Assembly: GCA_016712225.1 (NCBI GenBank)
Contig: JADJRL010000003.1
Coordinates: 1,873,501-1,937,500 of the forward strand
Length of the DNA stretch: 64,000 nucleotides
Direction: 5' to 3'
From: Candidatus Defluviibacterium haderslevense
GTDB taxonomy: Bacteria > Bacteroidota > Bacteroidia > Chitinophagales > Saprospiraceae
Under the pieces are notes generated by a model. That model searched no databases and was not told the origin of the DNA. It saw nothing but the letters and a program-made list of their open reading frames with translations. Shown in pieces: positions 45,826-54,162 of this stretch. A program made the position numbers and the translations under genes. Every line of letters begins with the position of its first letter. The stretch's first letter is position 1.

Positions 45826-46045
45826 TAAGCAGAAATTTATTGAGGGGTTAAATACAGGGCACTTACTCGCTAATTATGAACCTAAGTTAGTAATCTCATT
45901 TTTAATCAATATTCAGCCTATCAATTCATATTTATATGAATTGAAATGTGAGAGAAATGAATTCGAATTATCAAAAGCACAATTAATTGAATTTGCACAA
46001 ATTAGAAATAACTTGAGGGAAGATAATTTTTTAAGCAAGAATTAA
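45815..46045 (+). CDS. 76-aa module protein, copy 2
   Basis: 76 aa from the ATG at 45815, chosen by alignment with copy 1; the frame is open further upstream but there overlaps the HTH remnant. 'QKFIEGLNTGHLLANYEPKLVISFLINIQPINSYLYELK' parallels copy 1. Divergence is greater than for the HTH part, so the duplication is not recent or the genes are under different constraint. Followed 27 bases later by the second cargo gene. Confidence 0.6.
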   Translation: MEFDKQKFIEGLNTGHLLANYEPKLVISFLINIQPINSYLYELKCERNEFELSKAQLIEFAQIRNNLREDNFLSKN

Positions 46046-46072
46046 CCATTATACATTTATAAACAGTTTAAA

Positions 46073-46900
46073 ATGGAGGATTGTTCTTTTCCAATATTTT
46101 TTGCACGAGAAATTGAGCATCGTAATGAACGAATTGAAATAAATGATGGTACATATGAAATTAAAAATGATCCTGCATACTCATATGGTTCTATTATTCC
46201 TAATGATACTTTTACTAAAATTGATAACCTTTCTTTCGATTTCTTAATGTCAGCTAAGTTCGAAAACAGTAAAACTAATAAAAATTTTATTGGAGTTCTT
46301 AATCTTAATAAAATTGTAATATCATTTTTTAATATTGGTATTCATACTTGTAAAAATATTAAACAAATAAATGATATTTCAAAATCTAATTTATTTAAAA
46401 TGGTAATTGAAAAATTCACTGAAGACTTAAATGAATTTTTTGATATAGATGGTGAAATTCAATATTTAGGGCTAAATTTTAAAAGTCCTAATTTGAAAAC
46501 TTCTACATTTGACCGCAATTTAAACCTTAGAATAGGTTTACACCTTGATAGTTGGGACAGAAAAAAATTGAATGATAGGGAGAATTCAAGAAATAGAATT
46601 TGTATTAATTTAGGCAAAGAAGTAAGGCATTTTATATTCTTAAATAAGAAAATTATTGAACTTATAGATGATTTAGAAATTGACAATTTTGATCTTAGAG
46701 GTGGTTCTGAACTAGGGCGATTATATCTGAGAAAATACCCAAATCAACAAATTACAAAATTAAATATTTATCCTGGAGAGGCTTATATTGCACCTACTGA
46801 AAATATAATTCATGATGCCACTACATTAAATAAAGCATTTCCTGACATTACTTTGTCGTTAATTGGTAACTTCTGGGTTAAAAAGGATCTATTTAGATAA
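46073..46900 (+). CDS. Module cargo protein 2 (hypothetical)
   Basis: 275 aa, soluble. No certain family. The C-terminal half ('FDLRGGSELGRLYLRKYPNQQITKLNIYPGEAYIAPTENIIHDATTLNKAFPDITLSLIGNFW') with R, H and PGEAY-like phrases recalls the double-stranded beta-helix of 2-oxoglutarate or cupin-type oxygenases: a proline-glycine-E-A-Y-x-A-P-T turn and an H-D pair; this is only a resemblance. It takes the place of cargo protein 1 in the second copy of the module. Confidence 0.5.
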   Translation: MEDCSFPIFFAREIEHRNERIEINDGTYEIKNDPAYSYGSIIPNDTFTKIDNLSFDFLMSAKFENSKTNKNFIGVLNLNKIVISFFNIGIHTCKNIKQINDISKSNLFKMVIEKFTEDLNEFFDIDGEIQYLGLNFKSPNLKTSTFDRNLNLRIGLHLDSWDRKKLNDRENSRNRICINLGKEVRHFIFLNKKIIELIDDLEIDNFDLRGGSELGRLYLRKYPNQQITKLNIYPGEAYIAPTENIIHDATTLNKAFPDITLSLIGNFWVKKDLFR

Positions 46901-47145
46901 TTTCCAAAATAGTTCCAGTAAGATAATTTTCTACCAACCAACAAAGTAATTATTATTAATTAGTTGAAAATAAAATAATTACAAATTATTTAAATATATA
47001 TATTTATTATCTTTTCAATTTAACAAATTTTTATCATAGCTTAGCATCCTTAAATTGGGGGATAGGAATTAGAGATGCAAGTTTTGAAATACCTTAGATG
47101 TATATCATTTTAGCTTAGACTTTTTTTTAAATTTAAACTAATTAT

Positions 47146-47298
47146 ATGGAAAACATTTCAAAAGAAACTTTAGGTGCTGCATTGATTCAGACAGGAAAAC
47201 CAGCACTTATTCGAGTCGCTGAACGATTGATTAATGAATCAAACAAGTCATTTTGTGATCACACAGATTACTCCGCATTCGTAGATTCACCTTTATAA
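47146..47298 (+). CDS. RiPP precursor peptide 1
   Basis: 50 codons, too short for usual gene finders. Residues 1-31 form the leader; residues 8-31 (TLGAALIQTG…RLINE) are identical at both protein and DNA level to those of the next gene. The core begins near residue 32 and contains H39-T-D41, Y42-S-A44, F45-V-D47, three aromatic-X-X triplets in direct succession, then SPL. One Cys (37) precedes them. It is followed by a second precursor, a radical SAM/SPASM maturase and a peptidase-like gene on the same strand. Substrate for cyclophane crosslinking is the inference. Confidence 0.8.
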   Translation: MENISKETLGAALIQTGKPALIRVAERLINESNKSFCDHTDYSAFVDSPL

Positions 47299-47402
47299 TT
47301 GTCATCAATATGGAAAACAAGTCAAAAGTAACTTTAGGTGCTGCATTGATTCAGACAGGAAAACCAGCACTTATTCGAGTCGCTGAACGATTGATTAATG
47401 AA
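47166..47402 (+). repeat. 73-bp direct repeat encoding the shared leader
   Basis: 47166-47238 and 47330-47402 are identical over 73 bases (period 164), covering leader codons 8-31. Flanking codons differ strongly. Recent duplication or gene conversion of the leader with rapid change of the core. Confidence 0.85.
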
Positions 47403-47459
47403 GATGCAAACTCATCAAATGATCATACTGAATTTTCAAATCATGTGAATTCTGATTAG
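47310..47459 (+). CDS. RiPP precursor peptide 2
   Basis: 49 codons. The leader matches precursor 1 (residues 8-31 identical), while the core differs: H39-T-E41, F42-S-N44, H45-V-N47, then SD. The triplets fall at exactly the same positions as in precursor 1. It lies 11 bases after the first precursor stop and 45 bases before the maturase gene. The pattern of a fixed leader and variable core is the hallmark of RiPP substrates. Confidence 0.8.
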   Translation: MENKSKVTLGAALIQTGKPALIRVAERLINEDANSSNDHTEFSNHVNSD

Positions 47460-47504
47460 TTTTAACTTTCACTTATGATATTAAAATAGTAGAAGCTTAA
47501 ACTA

Positions 47505-48668
47505 ATGACTGGCTCAAAAATCAAAGTTTTTCTCCTAAAGGTTAAAGCAAGATGTAATATAAATTGTTCATATTGTTATGAATATAACTCTAGTGATCAA
47601 TCCTGGAGGGAAAAACCAGGTACAATGTCAAACCATACACTTATTTCTACTGTAAAAAGAATATCGGAATATGTGCAGGAGAAAGATTTAAAGGCTATTA
47701 ATGTTGTTTTTCATGGAGGGGAACCATTACTTGTTCCACTTGAGTTTTTTTCTAAAGCAGTAGATTTATTTCGAAACATGATATCAAACACATGTTCAAT
47801 TAAATTTTCCCTCCAAACGAATGGCATTTTAATAACAAAACAAATTTTAGATGAATTTATTCGATTAGGAATTAAAGTGGGAATTAGTATTGATGGAACA
47901 AAAGAAAGTAATGATAAATATCGTGTTGATTTCAAAGGCAATTCGACTTTTGATGATGTTATGAAGGGTATTGATTTACTAAACAGAGAAAAGTACATTA
48001 AAATAAATGGTGGAGTCCTTACTGTAATAAATCCAAGTAATCCAGCATTGGAAACTTACAGATTTTTAAAAAGCCTTGAAGTTCCCGCAATTGATTTTTT
48101 AATGCCTCACCATAATTATATAGATAAACCATGTTTCCCTTTAGGGGAATCTAATGGTAGTATATCTAATTGGTTAATTACTGTTTTTGATGAATGGTAT
48201 GAAAATGGTGATGCTATTTCTATTAGAATATTTGAGCATATTATTCATTTACTTTTAGGCGGTATTTATGCTGTAGAAAACTTAGGACTCGCACCAATTG
48301 AGTTAATCGTAATTCAAACCGATGGGGCCTACGAAGCAGTGGACAGTCTTAAATCAACATTTGATGGTGCCATATACACTGGCAAAAATGTATTCGAACA
48401 TTCTTTTGACGAGGCGATTTCTCATTATTTAATTGGTTCACGATTAGATAGAGTAAATAATTTGTGCGTTGAATGTCTTAAGTGTGATGTTGTGAAAATT
48501 TGTGGAGGCGGTTACATACCTCATAGATATTCTGAAAATGGCTTTATGAATCCATCAGTCTATTGTGAAGATTTATATCGATTAATTCATCATATTAAAG
48601 TGAAAATATCACAAATTAAAGGTATCTCTCAACAAACGGAATTGGTTGCACAGCCAATAAATCATTGA
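47505..48668 (+). CDS. Radical SAM/SPASM peptide maturase (FxsB-like)
   Basis: 387 aa. The radical SAM cluster motif is C17-x3-C21-x2-C24 (ARCNINCSYCYEYN). It is followed by 'VVFHGGEPLLVP' (GGEP motif), 'SLQTNGILI' and 'VGISIDGTKESND'. The SPASM region at the end has 'NLCVECLKCDVVKICGGGYIPHRYSENGFMNPSVYCEDL', the CGGG-x-x-HRY and NPSVYC phrases that mark FxsB-type maturases. Known members install C-C crosslinks between an aromatic ring and a nearby beta-carbon (three-residue cyclophanes). The two precursor genes directly upstream offer aromatic-X-X triplets. No separate RRE protein is seen; leader binding may be by the enzyme's own N-terminus. Confidence 0.9.
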   Translation: MTGSKIKVFLLKVKARCNINCSYCYEYNSSDQSWREKPGTMSNHTLISTVKRISEYVQEKDLKAINVVFHGGEPLLVPLEFFSKAVDLFRNMISNTCSIKFSLQTNGILITKQILDEFIRLGIKVGISIDGTKESNDKYRVDFKGNSTFDDVMKGIDLLNREKYIKINGGVLTVINPSNPALETYRFLKSLEVPAIDFLMPHHNYIDKPCFPLGESNGSISNWLITVFDEWYENGDAISIRIFEHIIHLLLGGIYAVENLGLAPIELIVIQTDGAYEAVDSLKSTFDGAIYTGKNVFEHSFDEAISHYLIGSRLDRVNNLCVECLKCDVVKICGGGYIPHRYSENGFMNPSVYCEDLYRLIHHIKVKISQIKGISQQTELVAQPINH

Positions 48669-48794
48669 TTTTCAATTGCTGTTGAATATTCCCTAATTTG
48701 AAAATAATTTATTGATTTGAATTGGTTTATCAAATTTTACTAATTTAGCAATCAATTAATTGAGAAATCCAGAGGTTTATGCTATAATCTCTAA

Positions 48795-49640
48795 ATGTGC
48801 CCTATATGGAATGATCAAATTTCTAATAGATCCGAAAAGCGATTACTACTAAATTTTATAAACCAATTCATCTTAGAGGAGAAGTACAATAAGTATCCAA
48901 TTGATAGAAAAGCTATATTTAAATTACTTCAACATGAGTGGTATCAATTGGCAATAGAATTAAGTATTATACCTCCAAAACAAAATAAAAATGAGATTTA
49001 CAATTTAGTAAAAACTAGTATTCAATCATTATCAAAACTTCCTGTTGGATTTGGCTCAACGCCCAATTTAATGCACAAGTTGGAAAGTGGTTCTAAGGGT
49101 ACTGATTGCCTTGGAGCGACATTAATTTTAAGCAGTATTTTGGACCATAATAAAATTACATATAAATTCATATCACCTGTCGGTCATATTGCAATACTTG
49201 CATTTCTAAATAACAAAATTTACTATTTAGACGCAAGAAATAATGTTATTTTACTGCTTAAAGGATTTATACACTCAATTTTAAGTGAATCAAAATATTT
49301 TTACAAACTAAATTTTTCAACACCATTTACCATTAATTTCTATTCTTTTGGATTCATTTATAAAAGAAAGGAAGATGTATTGACAGCTATAGTATCTAAC
49401 ATAGGTGTTTTGAATAATTTATGTCTTGGTAACAAACTTGGCACTTCTATGGAAGTAGAAAAGCAAATGAAAGCCGCAATATCTATTAAAAAAGAACTTT
49501 TAGGTATGGATGTAAGAAGGGCTACGAGCTTATTCAATAAAGATTTCTTATATTATCAAAAAGCAAATAATGATATTATTTCTAATGAGAAAAATAGATT
49601 AAAAAAAATTGGATTTTATAAAATAAGCAAGGCATCATAA
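48795..49640 (+). CDS. Transglutaminase-like Cys peptidase candidate of the RiPP cluster
   Basis: 281 aa. A transglutaminase/protease-like core contains C105 (KGTDCLGATLIL), H131 (PVGHIAILAF) and D146 (YYLDARNN) in the order and spacing of the Cys-His-Asp triad. The N-terminal 75 residues and the C-terminal 100 are helical and specific. It follows the maturase by 126 bases on the same strand. Lasso-peptide and other RiPP clusters use a protein of this fold to cut off the leader, so leader removal is the likely role. Alternatively it could crosslink or hydrolyse another substrate. Confidence 0.65.
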   Translation: MCPIWNDQISNRSEKRLLLNFINQFILEEKYNKYPIDRKAIFKLLQHEWYQLAIELSIIPPKQNKNEIYNLVKTSIQSLSKLPVGFGSTPNLMHKLESGSKGTDCLGATLILSSILDHNKITYKFISPVGHIAILAFLNNKIYYLDARNNVILLLKGFIHSILSESKYFYKLNFSTPFTINFYSFGFIYKRKEDVLTAIVSNIGVLNNLCLGNKLGTSMEVEKQMKAAISIKKELLGMDVRRATSLFNKDFLYYQKANNDIISNEKNRLKKIGFYKISKAS

Positions 49641-49667
49641 GTAGTTGATACATTCAAAATTTATAAA

Positions 49668-50726
49668 TCATTCAATATTAATAAGCTTAGCAATATTTCC
49701 ATCACATAAAGCCCTAAATTTTTTACCTATAATATTTTCTTTCATAAAGTCGCCAACATAAATGTAATTATATTTGTCTCGTGCTTTTCCAAATGGAGGC
49801 AAATCAGTTGGGGAATGGGACAATTTAAAGCAATTCTGTCTGTGAAGAAAAACTACCTTTTTAAAATTTGTTAGATTGTGATACTTTTTAAGCTCAAATG
49901 GTATTTTCTCTTCATTCAATAGTACTAAACAATCGTTTTCAGTTTTGTCTAATAATTTATCATTTATATCGTACACTAATCCTTCTATTTCAAAAGATCC
50001 GAAATTGAAATAGGTTTGGTAATCTGCATTGATTTCATTAATGGAAGGAATTGACATTTTCTTTATGTCATTAGGCGTAGGTCTTAATTGAACAATTATA
50101 TTTTTATTTACAGAATTTATAAATCCTTCGACATTTGATTCAAATTCAAATTTAAATGTTATCTGCCAAAGTTGCTTAATTAATTCTTGAACATTAATTT
50201 CACAGAGAAACTCATGTAGTACTTTTTTGGAACCATTTGATTCAAATATAGGACTACTATTTTCATTATTTGAAATTATTAATACTTTACTTTTTTTATA
50301 ATTTAACTCTATTGCAAGAGATCCATCGATAATCTGGGAAATATAAAAATTACCTTGAGTTATAAGCTCTTGGATGATAATTGCTTTATAGATTTTAGAA
50401 GAATTCATTAGACTTTCATTTCTGAAAACCAATTCATTGAAATCATTTTTGTTAACAATAAAAATAGGATTACTTCTAGAGGAATTAATTCCTCTTGCAG
50501 CTCTGGGAGAAAAATCTTCATTTGTTCCTGAAAATTTAAATAGTACAGTTTTATTTAGTGTGTTTTGAATATTTAACAAATCAAAATTCTTTATTTTTAA
50601 TGTCTCAACTTCAAACAAATCGTAAGCAGGAATATTAAGGTTAGGAATTTGTGTAGAAATTTCATATGCCAATTTTAAGCCTAAAGCTGTCCCTCCATAT
50701 AAATTGAAATATTCTATATTTGTCAT
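49668..50726 (-). CDS. PEP-synthase/PPDK N-terminal-like protein
   Basis: 352 aa. It resembles the ATP-grasp-like nucleotide-binding part of PEP synthase and rifampin phosphotransferase: 'VLFKFSGTNEDFSPRAARGINSSR' (like R-S-S-x-x-E-D), 'IIIQELITQGNFYISQIIDG' (the metal-binding strand), and 'IIVQLRPTPND' (matching I-L-Q-x-R-P). No His-bearing swivel domain is obvious; the C-terminal segment (FKLSHSPTDLPPFGKAR…) holds a His and a G-K-A-R phrase that may serve it. Last gene of a minus-strand operon with a methyltransferase, radical SAM and NUDIX gene. Kinase or phosphotransfer tailoring role is inference. Confidence 0.5.
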   Translation of the reverse strand: MTNIEYFNLYGGTALGLKLAYEISTQIPNLNIPAYDLFEVETLKIKNFDLLNIQNTLNKTVLFKFSGTNEDFSPRAARGINSSRSNPIFIVNKNDFNELVFRNESLMNSSKIYKAIIIQELITQGNFYISQIIDGSLAIELNYKKSKVLIISNNENSSPIFESNGSKKVLHEFLCEINVQELIKQLWQITFKFEFESNVEGFINSVNKNIIVQLRPTPNDIKKMSIPSINEINADYQTYFNFGSFEIEGLVYDINDKLLDKTENDCLVLLNEEKIPFELKKYHNLTNFKKVVFLHRQNCFKLSHSPTDLPPFGKARDKYNYIYVGDFMKENIIGKKFRALCDGNIAKLINIE

Positions 50727-50741
50727 TATTAATTCAATTTA

Positions 50742-51431
50742 TTAATTACGATTATTTATATAAATTCCCTTTTTAAAAATTAAATCTGATAGAAATGTAG
50801 ATTTCAATCCAATTGATGTATATGCATCTCTAATATTTTCATCCGTAAATAATGCAAATTCATATTCTTCAATAAAATGTTCTATTCCATTTGATTTGCC
50901 TACTAGATAGTGAAATTTAATTTTTCCTTCTGGGCTACCAAATCCCATCCTTACAATTGTCATTGCTTCATTTTCAATTACTGTATTATGTATTTTATTT
51001 GCCAACCAATTATTAGGAGAAAACCATGGCTCAATAATTATTACTCCATTATCATTTAAATGATTTTTAAAATTACCTAAAACTTTGATTAATTCCATAG
51101 TATTAACTAAATATCCTATGGCTCCATATAAACATAATATTACATCAAACTTCTTTTGAATCAAAAAATTTCTCATATCACCTTGATATATGTTGCATTC
51201 TGGATTCTTTTCCTTCGCAATGGATACAAAGGTTGGATTTATATCCATCCCATCTATTTCAAAATAATTTTTCAGAAATTTTATATGTTCACCTGTTCCA
51301 CAAGCAATTTCTAAAATTTTACAATTTTTTAGATTAGAATTTAATATTATTTTCCTTAGTTGCTCTGCTTCTAACTTATAATTTTTATTTACTTTAAAAT
51401 CATCATAAAATTTAGCACTTTTAATAAACAT
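50742..51431 (-). CDS. Class I SAM-dependent methyltransferase
   Basis: 229 aa from the ATG at 51431 (MFIKSAKFYDDF); a longer frame would overlap the radical SAM gene. Motif I is 'CKILEIACGTGEHIKFLKNYFEIDGMDINPTFVSIAK', followed by 'CNIYQGDMRNF' and 'KFDVILCLYGAIGYL' (motifs II and III), typical of the small-molecule methyltransferase_11/25 group. It lies between the radical SAM and PEP-synthase-like genes with 10-15-base gaps, so a tailoring role in the same pathway is likely. Confidence 0.85.
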   Translation of the reverse strand: MFIKSAKFYDDFKVNKNYKLEAEQLRKIILNSNLKNCKILEIACGTGEHIKFLKNYFEIDGMDINPTFVSIAKEKNPECNIYQGDMRNFLIQKKFDVILCLYGAIGYLVNTMELIKVLGNFKNHLNDNGVIIIEPWFSPNNWLANKIHNTVIENEAMTIVRMGFGSPEGKIKFHYLVGKSNGIEHFIEEYEFALFTDENIRDAYTSIGLKSTFLSDLIFKKGIYINNRN

Positions 51432-51441
51432 ATAAGGATTT

Positions 51442-51999
51442 TTAGAGGTTTTGTAGTGGCAAATATTCTTCAAAAAAAGGTTTAAGGCAACTCGGGTCAG
51501 CTGCATCTAAACTACCTCCAATGTGTAATCTCATTGCAGGGCATTCTGAGTGACATGTTAATTTTCGATGACAGGATTTACAATCCTCATTCAGAGGAAC
51601 ATTTCTCATTTGTTGAAATTCAGGACTTTCTTTCCATATTTCACTTAACGAATTTTTGTAGAAGTTTCCAGAATGAAAGTTTTTACCTAAAAATGTACAT
51701 GGAGAAATTGTACCATCTGCTTCTACAAACATTATCCTTGTACCTGCTCCGCAATCAGATTTAGATAGTAATAATGGTTCTTTTAATCCTCCTGAGCAAT
51801 TCATTATATCTTCTACATTACAATTAGGATCACTATTCATCAACATTATTGCTTTGTAATATTCTGGCGTTGCCTCTCTAATTAATAGCATATTATTAAT
51901 GGCTCTATCCGAAGGTTTTGCTCGTCTAATTTTAATTTGTAATTCAAGTGAGGTAGCGAGGTGTAACATATAAGCTACATCTTTAATATTTAAAGTCAT
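51442..51999 (-). CDS. Radical SAM/SPASM protein, 3' part of a frameshifted gene
   Basis: 185 aa. It carries the C-terminal SPASM domain: 'DCGAGTRIMFVEADGTISPCTFLGKNFHSGNFYKNSLSEIWKESPEFQQMR' and the Cys-rich 'EDCKSCHRKLTCHSECPAMRLHIGGSLDAADPSCLKP'. Its ATG is internal. The frame continues upstream to about 52067 and there meets the N-terminal half (52065-52604), so both are one gene of about 387 codons with a one-base change around 52067-52077 (CCCC and A6 runs on the plus strand). Confidence 0.8.
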   Translation of the reverse strand: MTLNIKDVAYMLHLATSLELQIKIRRAKPSDRAINNMLLIREATPEYYKAIMLMNSDPNCNVEDIMNCSGGLKEPLLLSKSDCGAGTRIMFVEADGTISPCTFLGKNFHSGNFYKNSLSEIWKESPEFQQMRNVPLNEDCKSCHRKLTCHSECPAMRLHIGGSLDAADPSCLKPFFEEYLPLQNL

Positions 52000-52064
52000 A
52001 AGTGTAAATCGTATTGTCGATTTAATACCAGCTTCTTTTAATATTTTTACTGTTGAAAGTGTTT

Positions 52065-52604
52065 TTAAAAAAGCCCCTTGCTTTTTCTAATAAAATCATG
52101 TGTTTCTTCGCATCCATCAAAACTAATATTCATCCTTACATTATGCTTTTGAATATTAGTAATAATTTCTGGAGATATAATTGTCCCATTTGTAGTTAAT
52201 GAAACACCCATTCCTTTTTCTCTTATTAACGATATAATTTCCCAAATATCTGTTCGCATAAATGGTTCTCCACCACCAATAATTATCAGAAAAACACCCA
52301 TATTTGCAGCTTCATTGATCAAATCTTTCATTTTATCAAAAGGCATTGATTCCTTGTGATGCGGAGAGGAGTCTGAAAAACAATGAATACATTCCAAATT
52401 ACAATGATTTGAAACATTTATAAATAATTTTAAAGGAGCAGTTAGTGCACCCTCAATTAATGAATTCTCAATTCTATTAATTACATAACCTTGCTTTTCT
52501 AAGTTTTCTACAAAATCCAAATTTGTCTTTTCTACAGAATGCAGTTTTGTATCAAAAACAACCCATCCATAATGTTCTTTTCTTGCTATAAAGTCATAAT
52601 TCAT
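52065..52604 (-). CDS. Radical SAM protein, 5' part of a frameshifted gene
   Basis: 179 aa. Residues 1-55 look like a PqqD/RRE-type or docking domain ('HYGWVVFDTKLHSVEKTNLDFVENLEKQGYVI'). The radical SAM core then begins: 'KLFINVSNHCNLECIHCFSDSS' (C-x3-C-x2-C), 'LIIIGGGEPFMRTDI' (GGEP) and 'GVSLTTNGTIISPEI', 'RMNISFDGCEETHDFIRKSKG'. The frame ends there; adding one G to the run restores 'AFLKTLSTVKILKEAG…' and joins the SPASM half. PqqE/mycofactocin-type layout. Peptide or small-molecule maturation is inferred; no precursor peptide was found nearby. Confidence 0.8.
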   Translation of the reverse strand: MNYDFIARKEHYGWVVFDTKLHSVEKTNLDFVENLEKQGYVINRIENSLIEGALTAPLKLFINVSNHCNLECIHCFSDSSPHHKESMPFDKMKDLINEAANMGVFLIIIGGGEPFMRTDIWEIISLIREKGMGVSLTTNGTIISPEIITNIQKHNVRMNISFDGCEETHDFIRKSKGLF

Positions 52605-52606
52605 AA

Positions 52607-53095
52607 CTAGCTAATTTTATTTGTTAATTCAACAAAACCTTCATTGTTTTCATTATAAACCCAGAAAATATTTTTAATTTCATTTGACAAATAGTGAATA
52701 AGTGGATCGCGCATTACTGGAAATGGAATCCTTTTAATTAATTCAATTGCATCTTCAATTGAAAAAAAGTCAACTTCTATAATGTCCCCGTCGGGATCTG
52801 TAATTGAAAGGTTTCCTTCATAATTATCACTTTCAAAAACCATAATTATACTTTGCCAATTTCTCTTGTAGTTTAAATGTTGAGCAATATAAGCAATTGA
52901 CTTCCAGTTGTTGACATCTAAGCCTGTTTCCTCTTTTAATTCTCTAGTAACTGACTGCAATGCATTTTCATTTTCATTTGCTGTTCCACCAGGTATTGTC
53001 CAAAAATCCTTAGATCCAAATTCTGAATTGTGTTTTACTAATAGAATTTCATTATTTCTTCTTACTATTCCTGCTGTTATTATATAGTTTGTCAT
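52607..53095 (-). CDS. NUDIX hydrolase
   Basis: 162 aa. A complete Nudix box occupies residues 37-59: G-x5-E-x7-RE-x-x-EE-x-G-L ('GGTANENENALQSV' then 'TRELKEETGLD'). It hydrolyses a nucleoside diphosphate linked to another group, for example sanitising or releasing a nucleotide intermediate. It lies 2 bases upstream of the radical SAM gene, so it is the first clearly assigned gene of the biosynthetic-looking operon. Confidence 0.9.
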   Translation of the reverse strand: MTNYIITAGIVRRNNEILLVKHNSEFGSKDFWTIPGGTANENENALQSVTRELKEETGLDVNNWKSIAYIAQHLNYKRNWQSIIMVFESDNYEGNLSITDPDGDIIEVDFFSIEDAIELIKRIPFPVMRDPLIHYLSNEIKNIFWVYNENNEGFVELTNKIS

Positions 53096-53395
53096 TTATT
53101 TTAAATTGAAACTTGATTAATTGAGCGATTTTTTCCAGTTATTTGATTTAAAGTTAATGGCTTAATTCAGAACATGAAGATAATAAACATAGAAATATCT
53201 AAACCCTTAATTCAGTTTATATATATGTAATTAACTCTCTTCCTATTTAAAACATAATTTAATATACAACATATAACCTAAAATTGCTAGTAAGTTAAGA
53301 AAAATTCTAAATTGAGACATAAATTATTAAAATTTAATTAATTCTTACTCATATTCATATATTGTAAGTAGGTATTTGATTTATTACTTTATTCA
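53096..53395. other. Intergenic region, no gene seen
   Basis: 300 bases of AT-rich sequence between the NUDIX gene and the 180-aa gene. I looked here for a short precursor peptide for the second radical SAM enzyme and found none with a convincing start and composition. Confidence 0.5.
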
Positions 53396-53938
53396 TTAAA
53401 ATTCTTGGCCATTAATACAATTAGTATTATTATACATATATTCGATTCTAATTTCATTTCTAGAAAAAAAGACTTCTTTAATTTCTAATTTATTTTGATC
53501 AACACTCAATAATATATCAAAATTTACCTCATAATCAGATGCCAAGTAAAAATGATGAACTATTCCAGAAAATTGAGTTTCATATTTGTCGGATAGTTTT
53601 AATATTTTGAAAATATTATCCTTTGTTTTATTTCTTATCCGTTTAACTAATTCACTTTTACTATTTAATATTTCAAATATCTTAGTATGTTTTAAAATTC
53701 TGATATTTATTCCTAAAATATAACGATCTTCAAGGTCAGACTCAACTAATTCATTAAATTGAGCAAAAAGTTGCACACACATATACCTAATATTTTGATC
53801 AAATGTTATGTCAAAATTTATTATTTCATTTAATGATTTATTGCCATTTATTACATCTGAATAATACTTATTTAGAATAGTAATCTGATCTTCAGTATGC
53901 ATTAGATTTGCTAACTCCAAACCTATAGAATCTTTCAT
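53396..53938 (-). CDS. Hypothetical protein
   Basis: 180 aa, acidic and helical at the start ('GLELANLMHTEDQITILNKYYSDVINGNKSLNEIINFDITFDQNIRYMCVQLFAQF'), beta-rich at the end. No family recognised. It lies 300 bases upstream of the NUDIX gene on the same strand and may or may not belong to that operon. A role as precursor protein or partner is not supported by any visible core motif. Confidence 0.5.
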   Translation of the reverse strand: MKDSIGLELANLMHTEDQITILNKYYSDVINGNKSLNEIINFDITFDQNIRYMCVQLFAQFNELVESDLEDRYILGINIRILKHTKIFEILNSKSELVKRIRNKTKDNIFKILKLSDKYETQFSGIVHHFYLASDYEVNFDILLSVDQNKLEIKEVFFSRNEIRIEYMYNNTNCINGQEF

Positions 53939-54162
53939 AGATTGAATTTCTAATTATTATAATGTACATTTAAATAAAGCGACATTTATTACTGATCGTA
54001 TTTATTATAAAGCACTTTAGTGTTAACAAAGATATAAAAACTTTCTTTGAAAAAACTAATAGATGGTCAAGACTACAAATTAAGATTTATATTTGTCCAC
54101 ACCTTATGTATATAATTGGTTTACAATATTTATGTTATAAAATATTAAAGACTTTAAATATA

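Noticed and set aside
53096..53395. A precursor peptide for the second radical SAM enzyme
   Set aside because: No short open frame with a plausible start and leader/core layout was found on either strand.
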